Source of the DNA: Hypericum androsaemum
Lineage: Eukaryota > Streptophyta > Magnoliopsida > Malpighiales > Hypericaceae
DNA: 64,000 bases
Assembly (NCBI GenBank): GCA_963995505.1
Contig: OZ023192.1
Coordinates: 2,386,001-2,450,000 of the forward strand
Reading direction: 5' to 3'
Shown one piece after another: positions 22,500 through 33,137 of this stretch. The notes below the pieces were generated by a model. It worked only from the letters and a program-made list of their open reading frames with translations, searched no databases and had not been told where the DNA came from. The number at the start of each line of letters is the position of its first letter. Position 1 is the first letter of the stretch. A program made the position numbers and the translations under genes.

Positions 22500-24283
22500 T
22501 CTCCACACAGTTGCGAAATGTAGTAAGTTTAAGAGTCCTTTTGATTTAAAATAGACAAAATTAAAGATTGTGGTTCCAAAGTTTCAGCCCAGAGGAAGAA
22601 ATGCAACGATGGAATCAGCTTGCATCCCTAATAGTGTACTGTGTATAACCACAATGCATCACTTGGTGCAAATTTCGATGTTCTAGGCTGCTGGTATCCT
22701 TTAACCTCGATTGTAGAATAATCAAACTCTTGCAATTTTTGAGAGAGTTATTGTGACGTTGTTAGATCAGCAGTGCTTGCTATTGTCCGGTCTCGAATTC
22801 GAACAATTATAAAATGATTAATTTCATTAACCTTGTCATCAAAGATCTGTTTTTGACCAATTCTCGCAACAAATTTGCAACCTCTAAAAGTTCTAATCAC
22901 AGAGAACTTGATGATGACACAGCAAGTGCCTTAAATGCTTACAAATTACACCACCAACTATTTTTCACTAATGCAGTAGCTAAGACGCCTATCTAACATG
23001 CAGTTTGGACCATTGGTAAACCTGGCTAGGGCTAATCCGAGTGAAAGTTTGGTAGGGACCATCTTAAATTCTTCTGCTAGCGGCAAGACCGCGCTAAGGG
23101 CTAATCCGAGTGGAAGTTTGGCGGGGACCATCTTAAATTCTTCTGCTTGCACCAGCAACTATTTTTTCACCAATGTAGTAGCTAAGCCACCTATCTAACA
23201 TGCAGTTTGACGGTAAACCTGGCTCGCGCTAAGGGCTAATCCGAGTGAAAGTTTGGCAGGGACCATCTTAAATTCTTCTGCTAGCGGCTAGGACCACGAG
23301 AAACACAAGTATATATAGGCAAATCCAGTACCGGTACACTATCAAATGACGGTGGGAAGACAATAAAAGCCATTCATTCTGCAACCCAGAACCAACAACT
23401 ACCTATCATAGACATTTCAACGTACGCTACAGGGAATTGATCCCCTCCTAGAATTGTAGGACGCGGAAAAACCATGATACCTCCACACTAGCAGCAAGTA
23501 AAACCAAAAAATCAATGCGGCTTCAAAGTTTTCGAACCATGTGCGTGTTAGTGTTTTAGGTAGCAGAACTTCATCAAAATCTGCATCAGATATGTTTTGC
23601 ACTGTTCTTCAATAAAACCTGCAAAGGCATAAGAAATAAAATCACAAACGGAACCTGAACAGCAAAACGCGAACACTCGTGATTAAATGATGAATTATCT
23701 CGCTAAAAAGATATCTCAGGGATGCATCCAATAATATAAGGTGAAACCAAGGGCACTGCTGTTCAGCAAGAGGAAGCACAACCGTGATACATCAAGGAAA
23801 AGAACTACCGAGTCCAGTACAAGTGAGGATAGTGGGATGTCATGAGTACAATTTGCAGAAGAGGAAAAATATACTGTGAGAAAAACAAAGAAAATCCTCA
23901 TTTAAGACTACATGACCATGATAACAAACTGCAAACTGTTAATTTCTTATAACAACAGGGGAAAGAATTGTATGTTCTCAGAAGATCATCCCTACCGACT
24001 ACCGACAATGTGTCAGTTAAGTTTACCACCTATTGTTTTGTGGAAGTAACCTAGAAAAGAAGCATCATCCAACTTGATCACCTTGCAATGTCATTTCTGT
24101 AAGCAAAAAGCAAGGATTTCCTAGTGCTATGCATAATTTTAGCACATCGGAAATAAAAAGTAGTCGACTAAAATTTTTTTCCCTGCCAGACATACATATG
24201 CATTCACTTTCTTCAAACACACAAACCTCCATGCTCAGGTAAAATCAGTGACCACGCGTACCAGCACAGGGAGGAAGACTCAC
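22500..24283. other. Convergent intergenic region with 3'UTRs
   Basis: Space between the convergent TIC21 and reticulon stop codons. It contains the two 3'UTRs and a local repeat array (22960-23290). No separate gene is supported. Confidence 0.5.
22960..23290. repeat. Local tandem repeat, mixed ~70-bp units
   Basis: The block ctaatccgag-tgaaagtttgg then gggaccatcttaaattcttctgct occurs three times (about 23033, 23100 and 23236). A second block, caactatttt-tcac-aatg-agtagctaag, with ctatctaacatgcagtttg, occurs twice (about 22955 and 23157). The order fits successive unequal duplication of a ~200-bp segment. Confidence 0.8.
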
Positions 24284-25584
24284 CTACTGCATCTTCTTTT
24301 CCTTGTATGATGGAAATGGAATCTTCTTTAGCACGGTATCATCAAGTTTCCTATATTGAGTCTGAATTACTCTGTTCGTTACCAATAGATTGTCATCGAT
24401 TTGGTGTTGGTATTTTTCATATACCACAGGCAAACAAAGACTGAGAAGAACCCCTGTGGAAGCAATCGAAAATAGCTAAATCAACGCCAAGAAACTCTTC
24501 AAGTGTACACTACAAAAGAAAGAAGAAAGAACAAAACTCACCAATATAGACTAGGGTGAGGAAGTTGCAGAGACTACCAATGTAAGAGACAATCCACAAA
24601 ACAAACGCAACCTGGGCAGAAAAGCATGCATCAAATTCCAGATCCGAATCTTCTAACATCAATGACGCAAACAATTTCAGTACTAAACCAATCATGAATA
24701 ACAGCTCCTAACCTGGATAAAAAGCCCCAAGTTCCTCCCAATGGCAATATCACGAGCAATTGACAACACATGATTGACATAAACTCGAATAACGCCAGCA
24801 ACCTTGGCAACTGTCTCCTCTGATATTTCGAGGTCAGGGAGCGGAGGCAATGGCCTAAAGCACAAGTACTAACTTCCAATCAGTTATCCTCAAACCAACT
24901 TCACCAAAACTTTCAAGTATCAGTACAAATGCCAATCTTAATCAAAACTACCGGTTCATAGATCAAGTACTTCCATTTTGCAATCAATAATTACTCACTA
25001 ACAATACACCCAAACTACCTGTTCAGAAGAGTAGCCGATTTAGCCCACAGGAACAGGATCACGACGAGCAAGAAAATGACATTGGCCACGAATGACAGCA
25101 GATTGTACCCCGCCCGCTCGAACAGCAACCACAATGCCGTCGAAGACCCTAGAACCACCAAGCTCCCCGACCATCTCCGCCACAGAAGCACATCCGCCAC
25201 TACAAATCACCAAAATTCCCCATTAAACAAAATAAAAAAAACTTTAAAAAGGAAACAAAAGCAAAATGAAGCAATCCACCACGGATCAGTAACTAAAGAC
25301 AGAAACTACGACACCGTATAAGATAATCACAACCGAAGTCAGCAAAAAAAAAAACTGACTCAGCAGCAAACGGAGAACTATAAAGCTTTGTTAATCTAAT
25401 ATTTAAAATTAAATAAAAAATAGCGAAGGACACGAAACTAAGATCTAAATGGAAATTATTAAATAATGGAGTAACGTAAAGAGACAATTACGTATTGTGT
25501 TTGAGAGAGAGAGAGAAAGAGACCTGAGCCGCCGCCGAGGGATCGGTGGACGGAAATCCGACGAGGCGGGATAGATTCTCCCAT
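24284..25584 (-). CDS. Reticulon-like protein B family (short RTNLB)
   Basis: ER-membrane protein that bends tubular ER through a reticulon homology domain. Five exons on the minus strand: 25584-25524, 25199-25019, 24854-24713, 24611-24542 and 24453-24284; GT-AG introns and consistent phases give 207 aa. The N-terminus [20 protein letters not shown] is short. The RHD follows: [40 protein letters not shown], then a loop with [20 protein letters not shown], then [20 protein letters not shown], ending [11 protein letters not shown]. The paired long hydrophobic hairpins and ~200-aa length match the short plant RTNLBs (RTNLB9-16 type). A TATA box lies about 85 bp upstream. Its promoter and first two exons were duplicated to 31411-32031. 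The exact Arabidopsis ortholog is not certain. Confidence 0.93.
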
Positions 25585-25666
25585 GCTTCGATCTCCGACG
25601 AGCGGTTACTTTTCCTTTATTTTTTTTCTTCTATTATTTCTTTAATTTCTTTTTTAACCGAGAGCT

Positions 25667-25678
25667 CTATATATATAG
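25667..25678 (-). promoter_or_regulatory. TATA box of the reticulon gene
   Basis: ctatatatatag, about 83-95 bp upstream of the ATG at 25584 on the minus strand. The decayed duplicate keeps ctatatatag at about 31886-31897, which supports it as a promoter element carried along with the copied segment. Confidence 0.65.
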
Positions 25679-25968
25679 GGCAACGACGGGGACGACGAGT
25701 GGAGTTTGGTGGGGTGGCGTTTGGTAGATTGGAAGAAGCGAGGAAGCGCACACCGAAGTGCTGCGTATTGGGCTTCGGATAACATAAGTTTTGGGCTTAC
25801 AGCCTACTGGACTCTTGAATTTTTTTTAAAGGCTCTTACCGAGGACAGAGACTAGGTAGCCGAGGTTGGCCTTCTTGGAGACGATAAACACCTACTTGTC
25901 GTCGTTCTCCAGCGTCCAAGAACGAGGGCTTCTCGGCGTCGATGGACTTGGCAACCCTAGTCCAAATT

Positions 25969-26992
25969 TAAAAATGCCACGTGCATTTTTAAATTACAAA
26001 ATAGTTCAAATTATTATTTATATTATTTCAAAAACCTCCACCTTCGATAACAACCATCCACCTTCCGCTCCTCCGCCGGGGAGCGCCCTTCCCGGCCCCT
26101 CTCCTCCTCCTCGACATCGGGATGGTGAGGAGGGACGTCCTCGACGCGTGTTTTTGGGTTGCGTAGTCATAATTACCGGCGTTGATGGACTTGGCAACCC
26201 TAGCCCCTATAATTAGGGATGGCAATTAGACCCTTACTCTAAGGGTCTACCCTAATTCAGACTCGAAGGGTCCAAGACCCATTGACTTTGACCGAGTCTA
26301 GACCCTTATCCTGCTCGGATCCTGATATTTTAAAAGAATAAGGACATGGATATAGATCTACAGGATCTTGCTCGAATTTTTTAAATTAATATTAAAATAA
26401 TATATATGTATATTAATTAATAAATATAATACAAAATTCTCAATTTTAACATACACAACTTCAATTTTTAAAAGATTTTCTTATTTAATTTTTTGTATTA
26501 ATTTTTTTAATGAATGAAAATATCACATTGATATTTGAAAACTATCAAATGCCAATTTAATTTTTTTTAAATATTTTTGAATCAAATATTTTTTTAAAGA
26601 CATGAACCCGCGGGTCGCCCTTATCCTGCCTAGTTTTTTTGGACCCAGATCCTGTCCGAATCCTTATTTTTAAAGAGGATAAGGGTAAGGATCTGGGTCT
26701 ATCATTCAAAAAGATAGTAAGGATCTGGGTCTTATGGATCCTACCCGGATCCTGCCCATTGCCATCCCTACCTATAATCACCGGCATCGATGGACTTGGC
26801 AACCCTAAGGTATGCATCGAGGACCTCCTCCTTATCATCCCGATGTCGAGGAGGAGGAGAGGGGACGGGAAGGGCGCTCCCCGGCGGAGGAGCGGAAGGT
26901 GGATGGTTGTTGTTGAAGGTGGGGTTTTTTGAAATAATATAAATAATAATGTGGACTATTTTGTAATTTTTTCATGCCACGTGGCACTTTTA
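25969..26992. mobile_element. Long inverted-repeat (fold-back) element, interrupted
   Basis: The left arm, about 25969-26130, reads caaattattatttatattatttcaaaaacc, then a GC-rich block cgctcctccgccggggagcgcc and ctcctcctcctcgacatcggg. The right arm, about 26838-26992, is its reverse complement. A 20-mer, gatggacttggcaaccctag, appears at about 25939 and 26183, and in variant form at 26789. Between the arms sits an hAT-like MITE (26214-26770). Sequence right of the right arm (to about 27125) looks like further terminus without a left counterpart, so the element is probably truncated on the left. Confidence 0.7.
26206..26778. mobile_element. hAT-type MITE with 8-bp TSD
   Basis: Body 26214-26770 (557 bp), with termini tagggatggcaattagaccc and the reverse complement of tagggatggcaatgggcagg. 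It is flanked on both sides by cctataat (26206-26213 and 26771-26778). AT-rich interior, no ORF of note. The 8-bp TSD and TAGGG(A/G)TG-type TIR indicate hAT. It is nested inside the fold-back element. Confidence 0.85.
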
Positions 26993-27162
26993 GTCCAGTC
27001 ATCCGGAGTGGACCGTATGCTACAAAAGATTTTAAAGCACATGGACTGATTTACCAAATTGAAACCACACGGCCTGAACGCGAAATCGGGCAAACCACAG
27101 GTAGGTAAAGTGTACTTTTCCCTATAATTTAATAATTTATTGGCCTTTTATTTTTGTTAAGG

Positions 27163-28750
27163 GTAGAAAATAAAATTTAGGATAAAATTTATTTTAGTAT
27201 CATGTGGTTTAAGACATATAGAATAGCTCAAATTTTTATTTTTATTTTCATCAAAAATAGGTCCCGCTTAGCCCGAACACCTGTCTGGAATTTTTTGTTG
27301 TTGCGAACAACGTCGTTTTGATGACTACGTTACGTGAACCGCCATCTCGACATTTTAGCATCTGCGTAGCATATGATGTTGTAGATGAAATTTTTTCAAA
27401 ATGGTCCTAATTTTTTTATAAACACTCAAGAGGACCTTTGTTCTTTTTCCCTTCTCATTCTCTCTCTTCCTCTCCTCATCCTCTCTCTCTCCTGGTCTCT
27501 TCCTTTTCCTCTCTCTCCATGTTTTGAAGAAGCCGGAGTCTCATCTCGGTGGGGTATGATTCCTGTCATACAAAAAATTCAACGGTTCGGTGCTCAAATG
27601 AGAGAGGGGTTTCGCTTAAATGGCTTTTGTTAGTCCCAAATATCCAAAATTAGGATTCATACAATTGCAAAATTTGGGGGTTTTGGTAATATCAAAAATA
27701 ATTGATTGAGGGCATGGTTTTAAAAAACGACCCGGAGGCCGACCCGGGATTTCTCCCGTCCTCCGGGTCGGTCGGTCGGACCGGACGAACTACCGGTCGG
27801 ACCAAAAAAATTTTATTTTTAAATATTTTAAATAATATATATTTAGGTTAAAATATACTTATTTTCCATACAAAAAAGTAAACTTAATTTTTTATCTCTC
27901 CACTCTATAAATCTACTTTTATTTATTTATTACTTTATAAATTTGTCAAATCAATTTTTTTCCTCGAAAATCACCAAAAAAAAGTCAATTTCGTCCATTT
28001 TTGTACTAACTGGGTTCGACCGGTCAGGATGGACCTCAAAATTGGCCGGTCTGACCAGATTTGGTCTGGTTAGTACAGACCCCGGTCAAAAGCCTAAAAA
28101 TGACCGGTCTTGTGCCCGTTTCACGGTCCAACCGGTCGGACTGCATTTTTTAAAACCATGATTGAGGGCCTTGATTTTTAATTTCCTTTTGGCGCTAATT
28201 CTTGATTTTGATTGAACTTTTTAATTTCCAAGGACTTTTGATTGAGGGCTCCATGGACCAAAGACCACTTAATTACTTTGTTTAAGCTTCCTCAACTAAT
28301 AAGTGCCAACTGCGTTAAAAGGAGAGGAGGAGAGGTTGCTTTGCTTTTTGGGTTAATGCTTAGCTTCCTCAACTAATGAGTGCCAGGTGGTCTTGAGTTG
28401 GTCTTTATTGAACCTGTTGTAGAGGAAGGAGAGGTGGAGAGGGGAAGACCAAGGAAAGAAGAAGAAAGGTCCTCTTGGGTGTTTATAAAAAAAATTAGGA
28501 CATTTTGAAATTTTTTTACCTGCCATATCTTATGCTGTGTAGATGCTAAAATGTTGAGATGGCGATCCACGCAAGCATCAAAACAAAATTTGTTTCAGTA
28601 AAAAAAATTTCGGGTAGGTGCCCGGGCTAACCGAGACTTGTTTATGATGAAAATTAAAATAAGTTAGACGTTTTCTATGCGTTTTAAACTACATAGTCAA
28701 GTGCAATTATGTGATACTAAAAAAATACTAAAGTGAACTTTTACCAAAAA
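27163..28750. mobile_element. Long-TIR (MULE-like) element with nested MITE
   Basis: The left arm (about 27163-27470) contains tcatcaaaaatagg, cccgcttagcccg-acacc, ccgccatctcgacattttagcat and ataaacactcaagaggacc. The right arm (about 28430-28750) is its reverse complement at moderate divergence. The interior has a CT-rich stretch (27440-27520), a short duplicated phrase (cttcctcaactaat at about 28287 and 28363) and an hAT-type MITE at 27713-28160. No transposase frame and no clear 9-bp TSD were seen. Confidence 0.65.
27705..28168. mobile_element. hAT-type MITE with GC-rich CCGGTC motifs
   Basis: Body 27713-28160 (448 bp), with TIRs catggttttaaaaaac and its complement at the right end (ttttttaaaaccatg). 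It is flanked by the exact 8-bp duplication attgaggg (27705-27712, 28161-28168). Subterminal regions are packed with ggtcggac/ccggtcc motifs in both orientations, a possible transposase-binding array. The centre is AT-rich. Confidence 0.85.
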
Positions 28751-29528
28751 TCTATTGATGACGTCAACGAGGGACTTGAGAGTATGATAAAACCAAACTA
28801 CTGGGATGTCTACTGGGACTTGAGTGTCAATTTAACCAAACCCCAAGAACCTATGAGTAATTTATCCATAAAAGGGAAAAGTACATTTTAATACTCTATA
28901 GCTTTCAAAATCCTGTCCGTCTACATAGGCAACCCACATAAGCAAAATATGTTGACATGACATCTCTCCTCCCCCTCCCCCTCTCGATGACAAGCAAAAC
29001 ATAAGACAGATCTACAATTTTATTTGAAAAATCAAAATTTGAATAATTACGATATACCAAGATTTTGAAATATAATCATATAATTTTGGTATTTTGTTAT
29101 CCTAACGGCCGCAATTAAATATCATTAATTTTTTTCCAAACATGCTAATTTCACCTACCGCTCTTTAATTACATAAATAAAAAATTTAAGTTCAAACCAA
29201 ATTAAACGGAACTCTTTTTATTACAATTCTATGAATAACAATGAAAATATATACATATCCATATAGTTATAGTAGCAATAAGCATTTATATATAAGACAT
29301 TAAATAATGTGTATATACTCATCGTGGCGAATAGCAGAAAATCATATAGAAAAATATATACACCATTAAGAAAAGGTAAATAATTGAGAAACTGCCGAAG
29401 TCCTAAATAACCAACTTAAGTAAAATGAAAGTACGGAAAGAACAAATTAAGGCAATTTCATTAATATAATCTGATGGCAAATAAGGAAGGTAAAACATAC
29501 ACCTACCAAAAAAAAAAACTCAATAATA
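28751..29528. other. Upstream region of MYB copy 1
   Basis: AT-rich. The part from about 29030 to 29528 is shared with the upstream regions of MYB copies 2 and 3 (for example, aacggccgcaattaaa and catatagaaa-type blocks), so it is the ancestral MYB promoter region rather than unique DNA. No gene. Confidence 0.55.
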
Positions 29529-29536
29529 CTATAAAA
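29529..29536 (+). promoter_or_regulatory. TATA box of MYB copy 1
   Basis: ctataaaa followed by cccacc, conserved in the same context in all four MYB copies (29529, 43306, 56523, 59011). Here it lies 108 bp upstream of the ATG because the leader has gained a short ctctcttatt-type duplication. The other three have about 75-80 bp. Confidence 0.7.
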
Positions 29537-29636
29537 CCCACCCCTATCCCAATTGCCTTCCACACCAATATTCTCTCTTATTCACCAACAACAAAAAATA
29601 CTCTCTTATTCTCCTCTAGCAAATACAATAAGCAAT

Positions 29637-30419
29637 ATGGCTCACCACCAACAACCATCCTCTCCCACCGTGGAGCGAGTTCGCGGCCCGTGGAGTCCAG
29701 AGGAGGACGATCAGTTGAGGTGCAAAGTCCAAGAAAATGGACCCCGCAATTGGGCGAACATAGCCTCTTATATCCCGGGTCGGACCGCGAAGTCCTGCCG
29801 CCTCCGGTGGTGTAACCAGTTGTCACCAACACTGGTGCATGGACCATTCAGCCAGGAAGAGGATGAAATAATCATCAAAGCCCACCGACAGCACGGCAAC
29901 AAGTGGGCCATCATCGCCAGACTCCTTGTCGGGAGGAGCGATAACGCCGTAAAAAATCACTGGAATGGAACCCTTAAGCGAAAGCTCTTGCGCGGTGGCT
30001 TGCGTGGGCTCACCAATGTTCCAAATGAGAATCCTATAATGGCAGCGCCCCCGCTGACCTTCCAGGGGTACAACTTTGTAGCACCGCCGCTGACCTTCCA
30101 GGGCTACAACTTTGTTCCATATGGGAACGTTGCAGTGGCTGCACCGACGCTGACCGACGAGCAGATGTATGCGATGATGACGGCTGACAATAGGAGGATG
30201 GTGCAAGGAGGTACCGTTTCGACTGAGCTCTCGCTCTTCGCATCTAGAGAGGAGAGAGAGATGGGAGAGGTAACGGCAACAATGGCTAGTGCTGAGTCGG
30301 TGCCGGCTGGCGAGAAAGACTGGGCCGAGATCATAAGGGAGTTAACGGGGAAGGATGTGATGGGGTGGTCGGGTGAAGACGGTCGTCCATCGATAAACAT
30401 CCCTAATCTTGGGATTTAA
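29637..30419 (+). CDS. R2R3-MYB transcription factor, copy 1
   Basis: Intronless nuclear DNA-binding protein of 260 aa. Start chosen at 29637 (MAHHQQPSSP) because copies 2 and 3 begin identically; the in-frame upstream ATG at 29553 lies in the leader. R2 (about 13-63) has RVRGPWSPEEDDQL, NWANIASYIPGRTAKSCR and LRWCNQL. R3 (about 65-115) has GPFSQEEDEIIIKAH, NKWAIIARLL, GRSDNAVKNHW. Spaced Trp residues are intact, with Phe replacing the first R3 Trp as is normal. The linker and CRLRWCNQLSP stretch match plant subgroup 22 (MYB44/70/73/77 type), often tied to stress and hormone responses. The C-terminal region has two near-identical APPLTFQGYNFV repeats, and near the end TVSTELSLFAS and IIRELTGKDVMGWS. 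It is the most diverged of the three intact copies. Targets are unknown. Confidence 0.93.
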   Translation: MAHHQQPSSPTVERVRGPWSPEEDDQLRCKVQENGPRNWANIASYIPGRTAKSCRLRWCNQLSPTLVHGPFSQEEDEIIIKAHRQHGNKWAIIARLLVGRSDNAVKNHWNGTLKRKLLRGGLRGLTNVPNENPIMAAPPLTFQGYNFVAPPLTFQGYNFVPYGNVAVAAPTLTDEQMYAMMTADNRRMVQGGTVSTELSLFASREEREMGEVTATMASAESVPAGEKDWAEIIRELTGKDVMGWSGEDGRPSINIPNLGI

Positions 30420-31410
30420 TGTTGGTTTAAAGGTCCTCAATTATGTATCTTTTACTATTCATGGCTATGTAATAAGAACGTGAACTTAAAAATCTTGTTC
30501 TTAAACAAAGGGGAGCCCGTATGGATTTGTTCATTAGTTGTCAATTTTTCGGTTAAGAGTTTTCCAGTTTTAATTAGTATATTGTCACCAATTAATTAGT
30601 CGTGTATAGTCCAATGAAAAAAAGGTGGCGACGAGTGTCATTTGATTGTGAAAATCCGACATAATTGTGCCCTTTTTAATTACGCGGACCAAACACAAAC
30701 TTGTCTTGTATTTCCTTTTATAAAGCCATCTCATCAACTCTTACTCATCATCAATGTCACTTCACTTAAGTTTAAGGTTGTTAAAAGCACTTAGAACTAA
30801 AGTAACTCAGGAACAAATTTCAATATCTAAGAATTTGAAATATTTTATGGATATTACTTATTACATTAAGAATAAAATGTATTCAGCCAAATCAAATTTG
30901 ATAAAATAATTACTACTAACTGTAATTACAAATTCGGAATACAGAAGAAATAATTTTATTTGTAGCAAAAAATTCTCTTATTTAGTTTCTAATGCGATCT
31001 AGCTTCCATTTGTAAAGTATTTTATTTGTTTAATCCTTTTTTTATTCCGAAGGAAATAATTTTAATATCTGAATTCACATCAACCGTTGAAGCCGTAAGG
31101 GATCATATATATCACTAGTCACTTCCTCCCTAAAGTTTTAGAAAAAGTTCACTTTAGTACCCTTCGATTTATGTGTTTGACACATATGTGATTTAAAATT
31201 CATCAAAAAAATCTCTATATTTTCTGGGACACATTTATTAGAGATTCAGATAGCTCTCCGAACTTAGTCGACCTGCTTGAAACATGCCACGTCATAACGA
31301 GCGCTGTTTTTCAACCAATGTGGCATGCCACGTGGTATTAAAATAATTCTCCATTTTCTTATATTTGTTCAAAAACCTCTCTTTAAACTTCCAAAATAAT
31401 CGCACATAGT
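30420..31410. other. MYB copy 1 downstream region
   Basis: 3'UTR and downstream DNA partly shared with the downstream regions of copies 2 and 3 (aaacacaaacttgt/atgttttgtatttcc block near 30690, 45110 and 60840). AT-rich. A short palindromic phrase tggcatgccacgtgg lies at about 31320. No gene. Confidence 0.5.
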
Positions 31411-32031
31411 TTACATTGGCCACGAACGACAGCAGATTGTCCCCGCCCGCTCGAACAGCAACCACAATGCCGGGGATAACCCTAGAACCACCAAGCTCCC
31501 CGACCATCTCCGCCACAGAAGTACATCCGCCACTACACATCACCAAAATTCCCCATCAAACAAAACAGAAAACCTTAAAAAAAGAAAACAAAAACAAAAT
31601 GAAGCAATCCACCACGGATCAGTAGCTAAAGACAGCAACACCGACGCCGTATAATCACAACCGAAGTCAACAAAAAGAACTGACTCAACAGCAAACGGAG
31701 AAGCCAAAAAGCTTTATATTTCTAATAATTAATATCAAATATTAAAAGACTAGTCCAGGGATCGGTGGACGGAAATCCAACGAGGCGGGACAGATTCTCC
31801 CGTTCTTTTATCTCCGACGAGCGGTTTATTTTTTAAATTAAACGGGTTTTTAAAATTACTTTTAATTCCTTTTTTAACGGAGAACTCTATATATAGGGCA
31901 ACGACGTGGAGGACGAGTGGAGTTTGGTGGGATGGCGTTTGGTAGATTGGAAGAAGCGAGGAAGCGCACACCAAAGTGCTTCGTACTGGGCTTCGGGTAA
32001 CATAAGTTCTGGGCTTACAGCTTACTGGATA
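31411..32031 (-). pseudogene. Duplicated 5' part of the reticulon-like gene
   Basis: Copy of about 25080-25810: part of exon 2, intron 1, exon 1 and the upstream region. The exon 2 segment (about 31546-31411) keeps the reticulon sequence but has a 1-bp deletion in the AGYNLL codons and other changes. The ATG position reads acg instead of atg on the minus strand, and the 3' half of the gene is missing. The TATA box is retained. Its left end runs into unrelated sequence at 31410. Its right end coincides with the outer end of inverted-duplication arm A, which suggests a breakpoint. Confidence 0.88.
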
Positions 32032-32696
32032 TACATCCACGGAGAAGCCGAATCTTTCTATAATAGATTGATGAAAATCTCGACATAATTATACATTATT
32101 AGGGTTTGAATCTGAACCTCAAGTCTTTTACGTTTTGTGCTGCTAAGTTAAATGTCTTTTGTTTCGAGTAGAGTTTCTTTTGCATTGAAATAAAATATAT
32201 ATCGTTCTAAAAAAACTTTACCTGGGTTGGCTAGTGATCTAATTGTCTTGAAGTTTAGATAAGATTCTCCACGGACATCTAGGTAAAGTTAGATTGTGAG
32301 AAGTTTTTGGACGTCGTGGTTTATGAGCAATTGAAGAGATGAGAGAAAATGAGCTAACGAGATTATCCGGAAATTTTATGAGATTAGTACGATCCTTTTA
32401 ATCTCTTAAAAAAAGAATGTCACGTTTGTTGTTTGAGTCCCAGTAGGAACTAATTCCACTCAACACCAGAAAAATGCTACCTTCTCGATTTGAGTCCAAT
32501 TCTGAATTTTTATTAATATAACGCGCAACTACGATTCTACAGAAAAATCAAAATTCTTTATTAATATATACTATGAACTGAGATTCAGAGATATAATCAT
32601 ACAACACATGATTAAGTATAAGACCGGAATTTGGATGTTACTAATTTGTTTCCATACATTCGAAGAAATATTTTGGACCTTTTAAAAGGACCATCC

Positions 32697-33137
32697 TGTG
32701 AAAATTAATCTAAAAATGGCTTTTAGCTTGAGATGAGAAAGAGAAAGGGACAGTAGCTAGAGGTAGGAGAAGGCCTTTCTCTTTCATCATTTCAACTTGA
32801 CCTACAAAGATGGGGCTAGGAAGGTTTTATACTACCTTTACCTAGGCCACCTGGACAAACAAAAAAGAATCTTTAATTATCACTATACCAGCTGTCCTAA
32901 CCAATTTTGTATTCTAGCTCAGGATATGAAATTGAGTTGCATCAAGAGGGACCCACACATCCCCTATCATGATCTTGAATTGATCTGGCTGTACCCACCT
33001 TGGAGAAGGAATATTCGAATAACTAAGAGAAGAAACAGGCTTGCTCGGAGTGTTACTGGCCCAATATGAAATGGGCTTGGTCCCATCTTCATATCCTTCA
33101 CTGGAAGCGGGAAGAGGCGAAGAAGTAGATGTTAATA
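32697..33137 (-). repeat. 3' LTR of the Copia element
   Basis: 441 bp, downstream LTR in the minus orientation. It differs from the other LTR at three positions that I could find, all transitions. The polyprotein stop codon (TAA) lies within its first six bases. Confidence 0.95.

Noticed and set aside
29553..29636. N-terminal extension of MYB copy 1 from an upstream ATG
   Set aside because: The stretch aligns with the untranslated leaders of copies 2-4, which have no matching upstream start.
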